In this document: positions 25,041-32,173 of the stretch, piece after piece | How positions within the stretch are numbered: position 1 is the stretch's first letter | Layout: each line of letters starts with the position of its first letter | Source: a virus | Reading direction: 5' to 3' (one strand) | IMG/VR virus record: IMGVR_UViG_3300042146_000011 | Coordinates: 1 to 38,480 of that record | Length of the DNA stretch: 38,480 bases | Made by a program: the position numbers and the translations under genes | The notes under the pieces: generated by a model | The model's database searches: none | Seen by the model: only the letters and a program-made list of their open reading frames with translations | What the model was told of the DNA's origin: nothing

Positions 25041-25217
25041 ATGTGGAAGTGGCTTGCATATACCAGACGGTTTTCATACGTTGAGGTTGTGTTCTTTATT
25101 ATCTCCGCGAAAGCTATACGCGAAGATAATTGGGAAGCATGGGGTGTTATTGTAGTTGTTTGGTTAGTTGCAATGGTCTCAACTGACTTATACTTTGACA
25201 AAAAGAAAAAAGACTAA
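25041..25217 (+). CDS. 58-residue membrane protein
   Basis: ATG at 25041 with GAGGT 7 nt upstream, TAA at 25215-25217. The product begins MWKWLAYTRRFSYVEVVFFI, then a polar stretch REDNWEAW, then a strongly hydrophobic span (GVIVVVWLVAMVSTD, about 35-50) and a lysine-rich end (DKKKKD). One certain and one possible membrane segment; tryptophan-rich. It starts 10 nt after the helicase stop and is followed by a good terminator, so it closes this operon. Function unknown. Confidence 0.65.
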   Translation: MWKWLAYTRRFSYVEVVFFIISAKAIREDNWEAWGVIVVVWLVAMVSTDLYFDKKKKD

Positions 25218-25222
25218 CCAAC

Positions 25223-25249
25223 AAACACCGCTGTCAAAGGCGGTGTTTT
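25223..25249 (+). terminator. Intrinsic terminator after the helicase operon
   Basis: AAACACCGC (25223-25231), 8-nt loop, GCGGTGTTT (25240-25248), with a four-T run at 25246-25249. It starts 5 nt after the stop of the 58-residue gene. Confidence 0.85.
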
Positions 25250-25267
25250 ACCATATGAGGAATGAAT

Positions 25268-25693
25268 ATGATTGACCATTTTGATGGCGACTTCAAGTTT
25301 CTGAGCAACTTCTACCCCTCTGAGGTTGAACTTTCCAACATCATGTTTCCGACTGTTGAACATGCGTATCAAGCTGCTAAGACTGATGACTGGGACGAAC
25401 GCGCTAAGATGAGCTTGATACCTACAGCAGGTCAAGCAAAGCGCGCAGGTCAGAAGCTCAAACTGAAGCAAGACTGGCACTTACACAAGCGGCGCATCAT
25501 GGAAGACCTTCTAATTCAGAAGTTTAAACATCCTGAATTGCGCGCACTGTTGATGGCGACTGAAGGCCATGATCTGGTCGAGGGGAACTACTGGGGCGAT
25601 ACATACTGGGGAATCTACAATGGCAAGGGGCATAACTACTTAGGTAAGATCCTCATGTCAATCAGAAACGGTATCAGTATGGGAATACTCTAA
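25268..25693 (+). CDS. NADAR (YbiA-like) domain protein
   Basis: 141 residues from ATG at 25268; GAGG lies 7 nt upstream, whereas the in-frame ATG at 25262 is 1 nt from it. NADAR signatures: DFKFLSNFYPSEVEL (8-22), MFPTVEHAYQAAK (26-38, with the conserved Glu and Lys), TAGQAKRAGQKLK, and near the end LVEGNYWGDTYWGIYNGKGH. NADAR enzymes are N-glycosidases; members act on riboflavin intermediates or remove ADP-ribose from guanine in DNA. It follows a terminator, and no clear promoter was seen. The next gene overlaps by one base. Confidence 0.88.
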   Translation: MIDHFDGDFKFLSNFYPSEVELSNIMFPTVEHAYQAAKTDDWDERAKMSLIPTAGQAKRAGQKLKLKQDWHLHKRRIMEDLLIQKFKHPELRALLMATEGHDLVEGNYWGDTYWGIYNGKGHNYLGKILMSIRNGISMGIL

Positions 25694-25956
25694 TGCGTGA
25701 TCGAATTTTCTTCTTTGGTGGCAATACAGGCGAGGCACACAGTATCGCTGAACGGCTTGGCTTCAGGCGTGGTCAGTACGTTGTGGTAATCGGGTACAAC
25801 TGTACCAGCATTCGAGGTATGCGAGGTGAAACGATTTACGTGGTAGGTAATGCCGCCGCACGCGACGACTATACCCACGTAATCAATGAGGCGTTGATGA
25901 GGGCCTTCACCGTCGTTTACATTGACGATGAAGTCCTCGATCTGGTTGAGGGTTAG
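25693..25956 (+). CDS. Unknown 87-residue protein downstream of NADAR
   Basis: Starts at the stop of the NADAR gene (TAATG). The protein begins RIFFFGGNTGEAHSIAERLG, a beta strand, glycine loop and helix like a small Rossmann or P-loop-like start but without GK. It continues with hydrophobic strands (YVVVIGYN, ETIYVVGNA, AFTVVYIDDEVLDLV). No family is recognised. Its tight coupling to NADAR suggests a shared pathway. It converges on the minus-strand fibre gene and overlaps its 3' end by 4 nt with no terminator between them. Confidence 0.7.
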   Translation: MRDRIFFFGGNTGEAHSIAERLGFRRGQYVVVIGYNCTSIRGMRGETIYVVGNAAARDDYTHVINEALMRAFTVVYIDDEVLDLVEG

Positions 25957-27128
25957 AGTTCGGCGCTGAAGGTAATAATAGCTGAATACTGGACAACACC
26001 TGATGCAGTAGCAGACCCTGAGTGCCAGTAATTGATTGTATCCGCACTAACGCCACCGTTGGTAGTGTTAATGGTCGACACCCCACTTGCGACTACCGAA
26101 GGGGAGGCTCGCATTGGTACAGAGTGTTGTAACATTGTTCCATACCCGTTACCCGCATTTTGATAACATACCCAGTTCACTGATGTGGTATAGTAGTAAC
26201 GTCGGCATAACATCAACTCATGAGCCCGAATACGGCGTTCAAACGGTGTCACTGTACCAGCCTCAAACTGCAAATCGGTCAATGAGATGTAGTTGCCAGC
26301 AGTAGCGCCCCAGTTGGTGGATGATGGGACTGTTATGTAACTGCCTGTATTCCATACATTACTCGCTGGAGCTTGGTTGTTACCTGTGTTTATCGCACCA
26401 ATCCACACCTGCATGCCAATACCGCCTGTTTGTGGAATGACGGCGGCAAGAGGTACAGCGGGTACGTTGATAGATACTTTGACCGGAACACCAGAAACAG
26501 CGGCGAACGAGGTGTTGTAGCTTACTGACCCTGTACTATCTCGAACCGCTACACTGAAAGTGCCAGTCACGTTTGTTTTGAACAGAAACGATACTGCTAC
26601 AGGGCTACCGACTAGGTCGAAACAGTTATACCCTTCGATGTGTTGAACGATACCACTCCAAAAGTTTGTTGAAGTTGTATTGGCAATGGCCGTGTTTACC
26701 GTCTGAACTATTGCGAATCTGGTTATAGCACCGTCAAGAATAGTTCCTACAGATTGTGTGAATTGCCCGCCAGCAGAAGCTGAGTTTGCTGTATAGAAAC
26801 GGTCAGGGCCTGCATATCCACCTGTAGCTGTTCCGAACGCCGCTGCCGTCCTCTGAGCAATCGAGCAATCGCCATTGATAATCCGGTTACGCCCTGTCAC
26901 GCCTAATGCAGACCGTGCCCCATCAGCAGTCGTCGCCCCATGTCCACCCTGAGCGATAGTGATAGCGGTAGTCAGTGCGTTAAGCGCTGTGATATCGTTG
27001 TTTGCACCCTTGTTCGCTTTGTTTGTTTCAGCCGCTGTCATACGCGCAGGCAGGCCCGTCAGCGTAGCAGTGGGGACACTGGTGCTTTCGTCTAGTGTTG
27101 CAACTGTGTCTACTCGAATCTTTGACAT
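25953..27128 (-). CDS. Tail-fibre/adhesin-like protein inverted within the early region
   Basis: 391 residues. The N-terminus (MSKIRVDTVATLDESTSVPT) is like that of the fibre gene at 15521. AITIAQGGHGATTADGARSA at about 75 is the fibre AQGG motif. From about 97, GRNRIINGDCSIAQRTAA and GGYAGPDRFY open a beta-sandwich found at the ends of many prophage and phage fibres. SD AAAGG lies 9 nt before ATG and a consensus late promoter is at 27168. Early genes on the opposite strand flank it on both sides, so it looks like an inserted alternative receptor-binding protein. Confidence 0.82.
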   Translation of the reverse strand: MSKIRVDTVATLDESTSVPTATLTGLPARMTAAETNKANKGANNDITALNALTTAITIAQGGHGATTADGARSALGVTGRNRIINGDCSIAQRTAAAFGTATGGYAGPDRFYTANSASAGGQFTQSVGTILDGAITRFAIVQTVNTAIANTTSTNFWSGIVQHIEGYNCFDLVGSPVAVSFLFKTNVTGTFSVAVRDSTGSVSYNTSFAAVSGVPVKVSINVPAVPLAAVIPQTGGIGMQVWIGAINTGNNQAPASNVWNTGSYITVPSSTNWGATAGNYISLTDLQFEAGTVTPFERRIRAHELMLCRRYYYTTSVNWVCYQNAGNGYGTMLQHSVPMRASPSVVASGVSTINTTNGGVSADTINYWHSGSATASGVVQYSAIITFSAEL

Positions 27129-27167
27129 ACACGATAACCTTTGTGTGATGTGTGTTCTATATGAAGC

Positions 27168-27175
27168 TATTTATA
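27168..27175 (-). promoter_or_regulatory. T4-type late promoter for the inverted fibre gene
   Basis: Exact TATAAATA followed by G on the minus strand, 39 nt before the start codon. Confidence 0.78.
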
Positions 27176-27183
27176 AGCAACCA

Positions 27184-27211
27184 TTGCGTTCCAACGGAAT
27201 CTATGTATACT
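27184..27211 (+). promoter_or_regulatory. Candidate early promoter for DNA ligase
   Basis: TTGCGT, 16 bp, TATACT, 34 nt before the ligase start and back to back with the late promoter at 27168. The -35 match is moderate. Confidence 0.5.
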
Positions 27212-27245
27212 TGTCTTACTAAACCCTGAACTAGGATTATCCACA

Positions 27246-28556
27246 ATGTTAAAAGTACTGAACTCCCTCGAAGCGACAAGCAAGCGCACAGTGAAGGAGT
27301 CGATCCTTACCAATCTGTCGCATGACGAAGCCGAGCTGTTCAAAAAGATCGGGATCGCTACCTACAGCCCTGGCATCACATACAACATCGTCAAGTACCC
27401 GCGCCCGACCGTCTACACTGGGCTGAATACGCTTGAAGCCGCAATCGATGGCCTGAAGGTGTTGTCGTCGCGCAGTCTGACTGGTAAGAAGGCAATCGAG
27501 TATATGACACGTCTCGAAGGCTCTCTCAGCGCAGATGACGGTGAGGTCTTGTTCCGTATCGTCAAGAAAGACCTGCGTTGTGGTGTGACTGACTCAACGA
27601 TGAACAAGGTCTGGCCGGATCTGATCTACACCGCCCCGTATCAGCGTTGCTCTTCGTTCAGCAAGAAGAACCTGTCGAAGCTCAAGCTACCAGCATTCAG
27701 TCAGACCAAATCTGACGGTATGTATGTCGACATCATCGCAAACCCTACAACTGTGGTCTATCGTTCGCGTACATGTGAAGTCAAGCCGTTCAACAACCAA
27801 GAAACTGACGGTATGTTCATCCCTGGCTTCGTGTACATGGGTGAAGCTCTGTACCTGGATGAGAATGGTAAGATCATGTCGCGTAAAGACGGTAATGGTC
27901 GTCTGAACGCCGATGAAGTTGATACCAGCCGCATCGTCTTCGTGCTGTGGGATATCGTGCCACTTGCTGACTATGAAGCGCGCATCTGCAAGATCCCCTA
28001 CGCAACGCGCTTGAACACCCTGAAAACTGCAATCGCTGGCAAAGCTGATCATCTGCGTCTTGTCAGTACGAAAGTCGTCAACAGCGTGCAAGAGATCATC
28101 GACCACTTCAAAGAGGAAGTCGAGAAGGGTGAAGAAGGTACAGTCGTCAAGAACCAGTACGGTATATGGGCCGATCACACTTCACCCGACCAAGTCAAGT
28201 GTAAGATCGAATTCGAGTGTGACCTTGAGATCATCCGGCTTGAAGAAGGCACAGGTAAGAATGCTGGACGACTCGGCGCTGCCGTGTGTGCATCGGCTGA
28301 ACGTATGCTGATCACTGGCGTTGGTACGGGCTTCAGTGACAAAGACCGTGATGCACTGTGGAATGAGAGTACCGTTGGTATGATCATCACTGTTCGGGCC
28401 AACGATATTGTGAAAGATCGCAACAGCGAAACCTTCGCACTGTTCCTGCCACGCAACATTGAAGTCCGTACAGACAAAACCGTGGCAGATACATATGAAC
28501 GTATTGTTGAACAAATGAACGCATTCGTAGACACCCTAGAGGCCATTGGCAAATGA
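27246..28556 (+). CDS. 30: ATP-dependent DNA ligase gp30
   Basis: 436 residues (T4: 487). It seals nicks via a lysyl-AMP intermediate. The nucleotidyl-transfer motif is QTKSDGMY with Lys155, close to K159 of T4 ligase. Others visible are GEALYLDENG (motif III), EEGTVVKNQYG (motif IV) and VKCKIEFE (motif V). The N-terminal helical domain includes KKDLRCGVTDSTMNKVWPDL, found in T4-type ligases. SD AGGA lies 9 nt before ATG. The stop overlaps the next start (ATGA). Confidence 0.94.
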   Translation: MLKVLNSLEATSKRTVKESILTNLSHDEAELFKKIGIATYSPGITYNIVKYPRPTVYTGLNTLEAAIDGLKVLSSRSLTGKKAIEYMTRLEGSLSADDGEVLFRIVKKDLRCGVTDSTMNKVWPDLIYTAPYQRCSSFSKKNLSKLKLPAFSQTKSDGMYVDIIANPTTVVYRSRTCEVKPFNNQETDGMFIPGFVYMGEALYLDENGKIMSRKDGNGRLNADEVDTSRIVFVLWDIVPLADYEARICKIPYATRLNTLKTAIAGKADHLRLVSTKVVNSVQEIIDHFKEEVEKGEEGTVVKNQYGIWADHTSPDQVKCKIEFECDLEIIRLEEGTGKNAGRLGAAVCASAERMLITGVGTGFSDKDRDALWNESTVGMIITVRANDIVKDRNSETFALFLPRNIEVRTDKTVADTYERIVEQMNAFVDTLEAIGK

Positions 28557-28798
28557 GTGAAACATTAGGTAAGGTAGAACAATTCTTGGAAGAAAAGTCC
28601 AAATCGGACGTCAAGAAGGTCATCAAACGCTACAACATCATCAACATCCCGTTCGGTCTGATCTTCGGTATCCTGTGGGGTATGGGTGTGATTGTCGCAA
28701 AAGGCTTCTTGGCGACACTTGCTGCATTCTTCATTCCGTTCATCGGTCCTGCGATCAGCGTGATGTGGTTGCTGGAAAAGTTTGCAGGGGTTAGTTAA
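28553..28798 (+). CDS. Small two-span membrane protein
   Basis: 81 residues. A charged N-terminal helix (1-28, LGKVEQFLEEKSKSDVKKVI) precedes two hydrophobic segments, about 31-52 (NIPFGLIFGILWGMGVIVAK) and 53-75 (LATLAAFFIPFIGPAISVMW). It starts within the ligase stop codon and ends within the start of the zinc ribbon gene (TAATG), so all three are translationally linked. No family recognised; a membrane role early in infection is all that can be inferred. Confidence 0.72.
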   Translation: MSETLGKVEQFLEEKSKSDVKKVIKRYNIINIPFGLIFGILWGMGVIVAKGFLATLAAFFIPFIGPAISVMWLLEKFAGVS

Positions 28799-29064
28799 TG
28801 GCGCTGTATGACTATCATTGTAAGGCGTGCGAACATCGTTGGGAAGGCGTCTACTCGATTGCCAACCGCAAGAAGCCTGAATCTGAGCCGTGCCCTGAGT
28901 GCGGTGCAATGCAAGTGATGCAAGCAATCACCTCTGCATGTATCGGTTACACTTACAAGACGGCCAGTGTAAAGACCACTGACAGCTTCAATGATCGCAT
29001 GAAAGAGATCAAAAAGAAGTTGCCACCGAAGTACCAGGACAACCTCAGTAACATCATTCGGTAA
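28798..29064 (+). CDS. FmdB-like zinc ribbon protein
   Basis: 88 residues. The N-terminal 40 residues form a zinc ribbon: YDYHCKACEHRWEGVY gives the first CxxC (with CxxCxHxW spacing) and SEPCPECGAMQVM the second, the pattern of FmdB/CxxC_CxxC_SSSS regulatory proteins. The rest is a basic helical tail (DRMKEIKKKLPPKYQDNLSN). Such ribbons bind nucleic acid or RNA polymerase. It ends the ligase operon; its stop codon overlaps a late-promoter-like AATAAATA. Confidence 0.8.
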   Translation: MALYDYHCKACEHRWEGVYSIANRKKPESEPCPECGAMQVMQAITSACIGYTYKTASVKTTDSFNDRMKEIKKKLPPKYQDNLSNIIR

Positions 29065-29070
29065 TAAATA
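29063..29070 (+). promoter_or_regulatory. T4-type late promoter on the plus strand
   Basis: AATAAATA followed by GG, overlapping the TAA stop of the zinc ribbon gene. The only thing between it and the terminator 70 nt on is an 8-codon ORF. Confidence 0.5.
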
Positions 29071-29104
29071 GGTTTACACACTAAAACAAGATAAGGATCA
29101 TGTC

Positions 29105-29131
29105 ATGACTGACATCGGAATCGAAGAATAA
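29105..29131 (+). CDS. 8-codon micro-ORF in a short late unit (tentative)
   Basis: ATG at 29105, TAA at 29129-29131; product MTDIGIEE. AAGGA ends 7 nt before the ATG, a good spacing. It lies between the late promoter at 29063 and the terminator at 29142. It could be a true micropeptide, a leader peptide, the remnant of a deleted gene, or chance within a small RNA. Length alone gives no support for coding. Confidence 0.3.
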   Translation: MTDIGIEE

Positions 29132-29141
29132 GAAAACTTTA

Positions 29142-29175
29142 GGCTCTAGCTGAATTCTCGGCTAGGGCCTTTTTT
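29142..29175 (+). terminator. Strong intrinsic terminator
   Basis: GGCTCTAGC (29142-29150), 10-nt loop, GCTAGGGCC (29161-29169) with one G-U pair, then TTTTTT. It ends the ligase operon and the short late unit. Confidence 0.9.
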
Positions 29176-29237
29176 GTAGTCTAAGTAAATCAAAGAAGCC
29201 CAAAACTATCGCAGTTGGATAAAATAAGGTGTACGCC

Positions 29238-30026
29238 ATGTCAAGTAACGCACGCTTCAAACGCGAAACCCGTAAAGAACGTCGTGATTCAGAACGCGCA
29301 AGCAAGAACCCAGCGCCACAGCGTGGGAAACCTTCTGCAAACGACAGCACTACTACTGGTGAATCACTTGAGTATGAATATAAGCCTGCTGCTACAAAGA
29401 AACTCGAACCACTGACTGATGGTCAAGCAATTCACATCGCAGCCCTGCTGCATGACGACATTGTGATCTCCATCGGCTCGGCTGGTACTGGTAAGACTTA
29501 TCTGTCAGCGGCTGTTGCTGCTGAGCTGTATAAGAATGGGATGGTCAAGCGCATCATCATGTCCCGTCCACCAGTTGAGGTTGGACCGAAACTCGGTTAC
29601 TTGCCTGGTGATATTGACGACAAGTTCGCTCCTTACCTTGAACCATTCAAGGCTGGACTGATTGATCGTCTTGGCTCAAACAAGTTTAAATGTGACTACA
29701 AGTCGCGTATACTTGCCAAGCCACTCGCTTACATGCGTGGTGCGACTTTTGATGATGCGGTGATGTTGCTCGACGAAGCGCAGAACACTTCTGTTGCTGA
29801 GATGAAAATGTTCCTGACTCGTGCAGGTACTAATTCGAAGATCTTCATCAGCGGTGACGTCAATCAAACTGACCTGGGCTCTAAGGAAACTGGTCTGTCG
29901 TGGCTTGTGCGTCAAATCACGAAGCGCAACAAGGCTATTGAAATCGTTCGCTACACCCGAGAAGATTGCATCCGCTCTGGTTTGTGTGCTGACATGCTTG
30001 AACTCATCGAAAACGAGGTTGCATAA
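29238..30026 (+). CDS. phoH: PhoH-like ATPase
   Basis: 262 residues from ATG at 29238 with AAGG 9 nt upstream; an in-frame GTG three codons earlier is rejected. A basic low-complexity N-terminus (1-50) precedes the PhoH core: Walker A GSAGTGKT (80-87), RIIMSRPPVEVGPKLGYLPG, Walker B VMLLDEAQNTS, and ISGDVNQTDL. PhoH is an ATPase with likely RNA helicase or nuclease-coupled activity; it is common in marine phages, where its role is debated. It starts its own unit after a terminator. No promoter was recognised. Confidence 0.93.
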   Translation: MSSNARFKRETRKERRDSERASKNPAPQRGKPSANDSTTTGESLEYEYKPAATKKLEPLTDGQAIHIAALLHDDIVISIGSAGTGKTYLSAAVAAELYKNGMVKRIIMSRPPVEVGPKLGYLPGDIDDKFAPYLEPFKAGLIDRLGSNKFKCDYKSRILAKPLAYMRGATFDDAVMLLDEAQNTSVAEMKMFLTRAGTNSKIFISGDVNQTDLGSKETGLSWLVRQITKRNKAIEIVRYTREDCIRSGLCADMLELIENEVA

Positions 30027-30027
30027 T

Positions 30028-30054
30028 ATGCGTGAAGAATATGAAGGTCTCTGA
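30028..30054 (+). CDS. 8-codon micro-ORF after phoH (tentative)
   Basis: ATG at 30028, two bases after the phoH stop, TGA at 30052-30054; product MREEYEGL. GAGG lies 9 nt upstream. Another short frame (ATG 30041 to TAA 30073) overlaps it. Both lie before the terminator at 30082. Support is only position and the SD-like sequence. Confidence 0.2.
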   Translation: MREEYEGL

Positions 30055-30081
30055 CGAAAGGCCTGACATCTAACCACAACA

Positions 30082-30108
30082 AACCCTGAGCAATCAGGGT
30101 TTTTACTT
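30082..30108 (+). terminator. Intrinsic terminator after phoH
   Basis: AACCCTGA (30082-30089), GCAA loop, TCAGGGTT (30094-30101), then TTTACTTT. Confidence 0.82.
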
Positions 30109-30119
30109 TAAGGTACATT

Positions 30120-30887
30120 ATGCTGAATGATTGGAAGAAGTTCGAGTGGGTCAAACTACCACTTGAAGACCTCAAGACCGAAGAAGGTGAAACGCGTTAT
30201 TACATCATCGACGAAAACACCAAGTTCCCATCAATGACCTCGATTCTTGGTCTACTTGATGATGGTGGTATTGATGAGTGGCGTGAACGTGTAGGTGAAG
30301 AGGAAGCCGACAAGATCGTCAAAGATGCAGTCGCACGCGGTAACAACCTGCATGATCTGTCTGAACGCTACCTCATGAACACCCTTGAACGTAAAGACGT
30401 GCAAGGCCCTGGTTCACTGCTGTTCAATCGCTCACGCAAGAACCTCAACATGCTAGGCCCGATTATTGCTATCGAGGCGCCCCTGTACTCCCGTCAGAAG
30501 CGTTACGCGGGGCGAGTTGACTGCATAGCATTCGAAGGGCCTGACTTGTGCATCGTGGACCATAAGAACTCACGACGGGCGGTCAATCTGACGAAGAACT
30601 ATGCACAGAAGAAACTTGTCACATACATATTCCAACTCTTTGGTTATGCGACTGCCTTCAAAGAGATGTTCCCGAAGCTACCAGCACCCACTCATGGTGT
30701 CTTGTTGTTCGGTAACTTCACTGAGATGTCTTCGTCGCGTTTCAAGGTCAAGTTCAATGAGCAGCTTGCTTATGAGTTTGACCTATTGATTGCGGCCTAT
30801 TATGGTTATGTCGACATCAAGCAAAGCGTGTTCTTCGACAAGGACCGTCTACTACCATTCATCGAGAGTCTGTTGGTTAAGGCTTGA
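30120..30887 (+). CDS. MGME1-like PD-(D/E)XK exonuclease
   Basis: 255 residues. N-terminal KFPSMTSILGLLDD (35-48) is the start typical of phage MGME1/DEM-type nucleases. The active site is visible: a conserved Glu in IAIEAPLYS (119), GRVD (131-134) and IVDHKNS (145-151) with Asp147 and Lys149, then a QLFGYATAFKE helix with the motif IV glutamine. It likely degrades single-stranded or tailed DNA in recombination or host DNA breakdown. It follows a terminator; AAGG lies 7 nt before ATG. The next promoter's -35 covers its stop codon. Confidence 0.86.
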   Translation: MLNDWKKFEWVKLPLEDLKTEEGETRYYIIDENTKFPSMTSILGLLDDGGIDEWRERVGEEEADKIVKDAVARGNNLHDLSERYLMNTLERKDVQGPGSLLFNRSRKNLNMLGPIIAIEAPLYSRQKRYAGRVDCIAFEGPDLCIVDHKNSRRAVNLTKNYAQKKLVTYIFQLFGYATAFKEMFPKLPAPTHGVLLFGNFTEMSSSRFKVKFNEQLAYEFDLLIAAYYGYVDIKQSVFFDKDRLLPFIESLLVKA

Positions 30888-30912
30888 CATTCATCATGCA
30901 GTCATCTAGTCT
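30884..30912 (+). promoter_or_regulatory. Sigma70-like early promoter
   Basis: TTGACA, 17 bp, TAGTCT, 30 nt before the SleB-like gene. The TGA of the nuclease stop is inside TTGACA. The -10 is weak. Confidence 0.55.
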
Positions 30913-30941
30913 AGGTGGTTCAAGTGTAAAGAGAAACAATA

Positions 30942-31505
30942 ATGAGCACTCAATTGAAGGTGCTGGCTGTGTGGGCGTTACTGGTGTTTGGTGCTAACAT
31001 AGTACCATCGCAGAGTGAAGCATTATCCCTCACACCAAACACCGTCCCCGTTGAACTTAAAGTTGATCTGAAACAATCCAGTGTAACAAAGCCTGAAGTG
31101 TGTTATGCTAACGTCCAGTGTCGCAAGCTAGCTGAAGCTGTCTTCTTTGAAGGTCGCGGTGAGCCAGTAAAGGGCCAGTACGCAATAGCATACACGATCA
31201 TTAATCGGAGAGATTCAGGTAAATATGCCGATGATGTTCACGGCGTTGTCAATCAGAAACGTCGAGGTATTTGCCAGTTCAGCTACATGTGCCAAATCAA
31301 AGCTAAAGACCGTCGAACGGCCATCGGTAACGATGATCAATCGTGGCAGAAGGCGTTAGATGTGGCATACAACACCTACTTCTATGAAGCAGCCGACCCT
31401 ACAAAGGGTGGTGAGTTCTTTCATACGAAGAAAGTGAAACCGATCTGGCGACATCAGTTACAACCTGCTTTGGCATTGGGTAATCACATTTTCTATAGGA
31501 GTTGA
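30942..31505 (+). CDS. Secreted SleB/CwlJ-type cell-wall hydrolase
   Basis: 187 residues. An N-terminal signal segment (KVLAVWALLVFGANIVPSQS, ending near SEA at about 27) suggests export. From about 60 the Hydrolase_2 core appears: LAEAVFFEGRGEPVKGQYAI with the catalytic Glu, YTIINRRDSGKYADDVHGVV, CQFSYMC, and a closing GGEFFHTKKVKPIW. Family members cleave peptidoglycan glycan strands. It lies in the early operon, unlike the late GH19 endolysin at 35757, so it may act in entry, superinfection exclusion or wall remodelling. Four Cys could form disulphides outside the cytoplasm. Confidence 0.85.
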   Translation: MSTQLKVLAVWALLVFGANIVPSQSEALSLTPNTVPVELKVDLKQSSVTKPEVCYANVQCRKLAEAVFFEGRGEPVKGQYAIAYTIINRRDSGKYADDVHGVVNQKRRGICQFSYMCQIKAKDRRTAIGNDDQSWQKALDVAYNTYFYEAADPTKGGEFFHTKKVKPIWRHQLQPALALGNHIFYRS

Positions 31506-31507
31506 GT

Positions 31508-31729
31508 ATGAAGATTCGTATTACAGGGTTGAAAGATCCTAACCATGAGCAGCACCACAAAGATGTAACCTTCGGCCGTGTGTACGAAGTGTTTGAACGC
31601 CCGACTCGCAAAGTCTTCATTGACGATGCAGGCGACGACAACTACGGCGCATACTCCCCTCAAGGCATTTACACCTTCGAAGAGTGCGTTGAAGATGAAC
31701 AGCTTGCAATTGAAACCGAGGCGGCCTAA
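31508..31729 (+). CDS. Small protein of unknown function
   Basis: 73 residues from ATG at 31508, chosen for AGGAG 6 nt upstream. The sequence looks like a small beta barrel: KIRITGLKDPN, TFGRVYEVFERPTRKVFID and DAGDDNYGAYSP, then an acidic tail. The GRVYEV...FIDDAGDDN layout recurs in small phage proteins of SH3-like fold, but I cannot name a family. It starts 2 nt after the hydrolase stop and is followed at once by the next gene. Confidence 0.68.
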   Translation: MKIRITGLKDPNHEQHHKDVTFGRVYEVFERPTRKVFIDDAGDDNYGAYSPQGIYTFEECVEDEQLAIETEAA

Positions 31730-31730
31730 C

Positions 31731-31934
31731 ATGCTCGTTGCATTCAATGTAAAAGGTGACCCTGCGCACCACGCTATCGATGTTGACACAACCAACTTCC
31801 GCGAGGCAGTTGCGACTGTAAAGAACCACTATGCAGAAGGCCTTAAAACGCTTGACCGCTGTTTCGCTGTGATCGAATGCGGTAAGAAGCCCGCACCAGC
31901 TCCAGTCTTTGACTTTACGCCGAGATCGGCATAA
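31731..31934 (+). CDS. Small protein of unknown function
   Basis: 67 residues; ATG at 31731 one base after the previous stop, GAGG 9 nt upstream. The sequence has one strand (MLVAFNVKGDP), a helix (FREAVATVKNHYAEGLKTLD), another strand (CFAVIECG) and a proline-rich end (KKPAPAPVFDFTP). No family recognised. It is part of the run leading to gp33. Confidence 0.6.
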   Translation: MLVAFNVKGDPAHHAIDVDTTNFREAVATVKNHYAEGLKTLDRCFAVIECGKKPAPAPVFDFTPRSA

Positions 31935-31946
31935 CCGGAGCACCAA

Positions 31947-32171
31947 ATGTACAAAGACGCAAACGAGTTCAGCCTTTATATCGAAGGCTTGAAAGAGGAA
32001 AAGGCATTCGATACCTACACAGAAACAATCGTGTGGTTTTACACGAATGAAACTGACCATGAGATGCCTGAGATCGCGAAGATGCTCAACAGCAAAATCA
32101 TTGGTTGTATCGAGAACGAAGCGTCGGCAGCGGGCTTGCTGAAAGACACGCCAGGTGTGAGGTTGATGTAA
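31947..32171 (+). CDS. 33: Late transcription co-activator gp33 (short form)
   Basis: 74 residues (T4: 112). In T4, gp33 bridges RNA polymerase and the gp45 clamp to activate late promoters. The pattern matches the T4 C-terminal half: a helix with TETIVWFY, then MPEIAKMLNSKIIGCIENEA and a LLKDTPGVRLM end, equivalent to the IPSGIIEKIQSEA...LLRPS region of T4. Similarity is weak but synteny helps: genes 33, 59 and 32 are neighbours in T4, and here they occur in that order with two small genes between 33 and 59. GGAG lies 8 nt before ATG. Confidence 0.7.
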   Translation: MYKDANEFSLYIEGLKEEKAFDTYTETIVWFYTNETDHEMPEIAKMLNSKIIGCIENEASAAGLLKDTPGVRLM

Positions 32172-32173
32172 CC

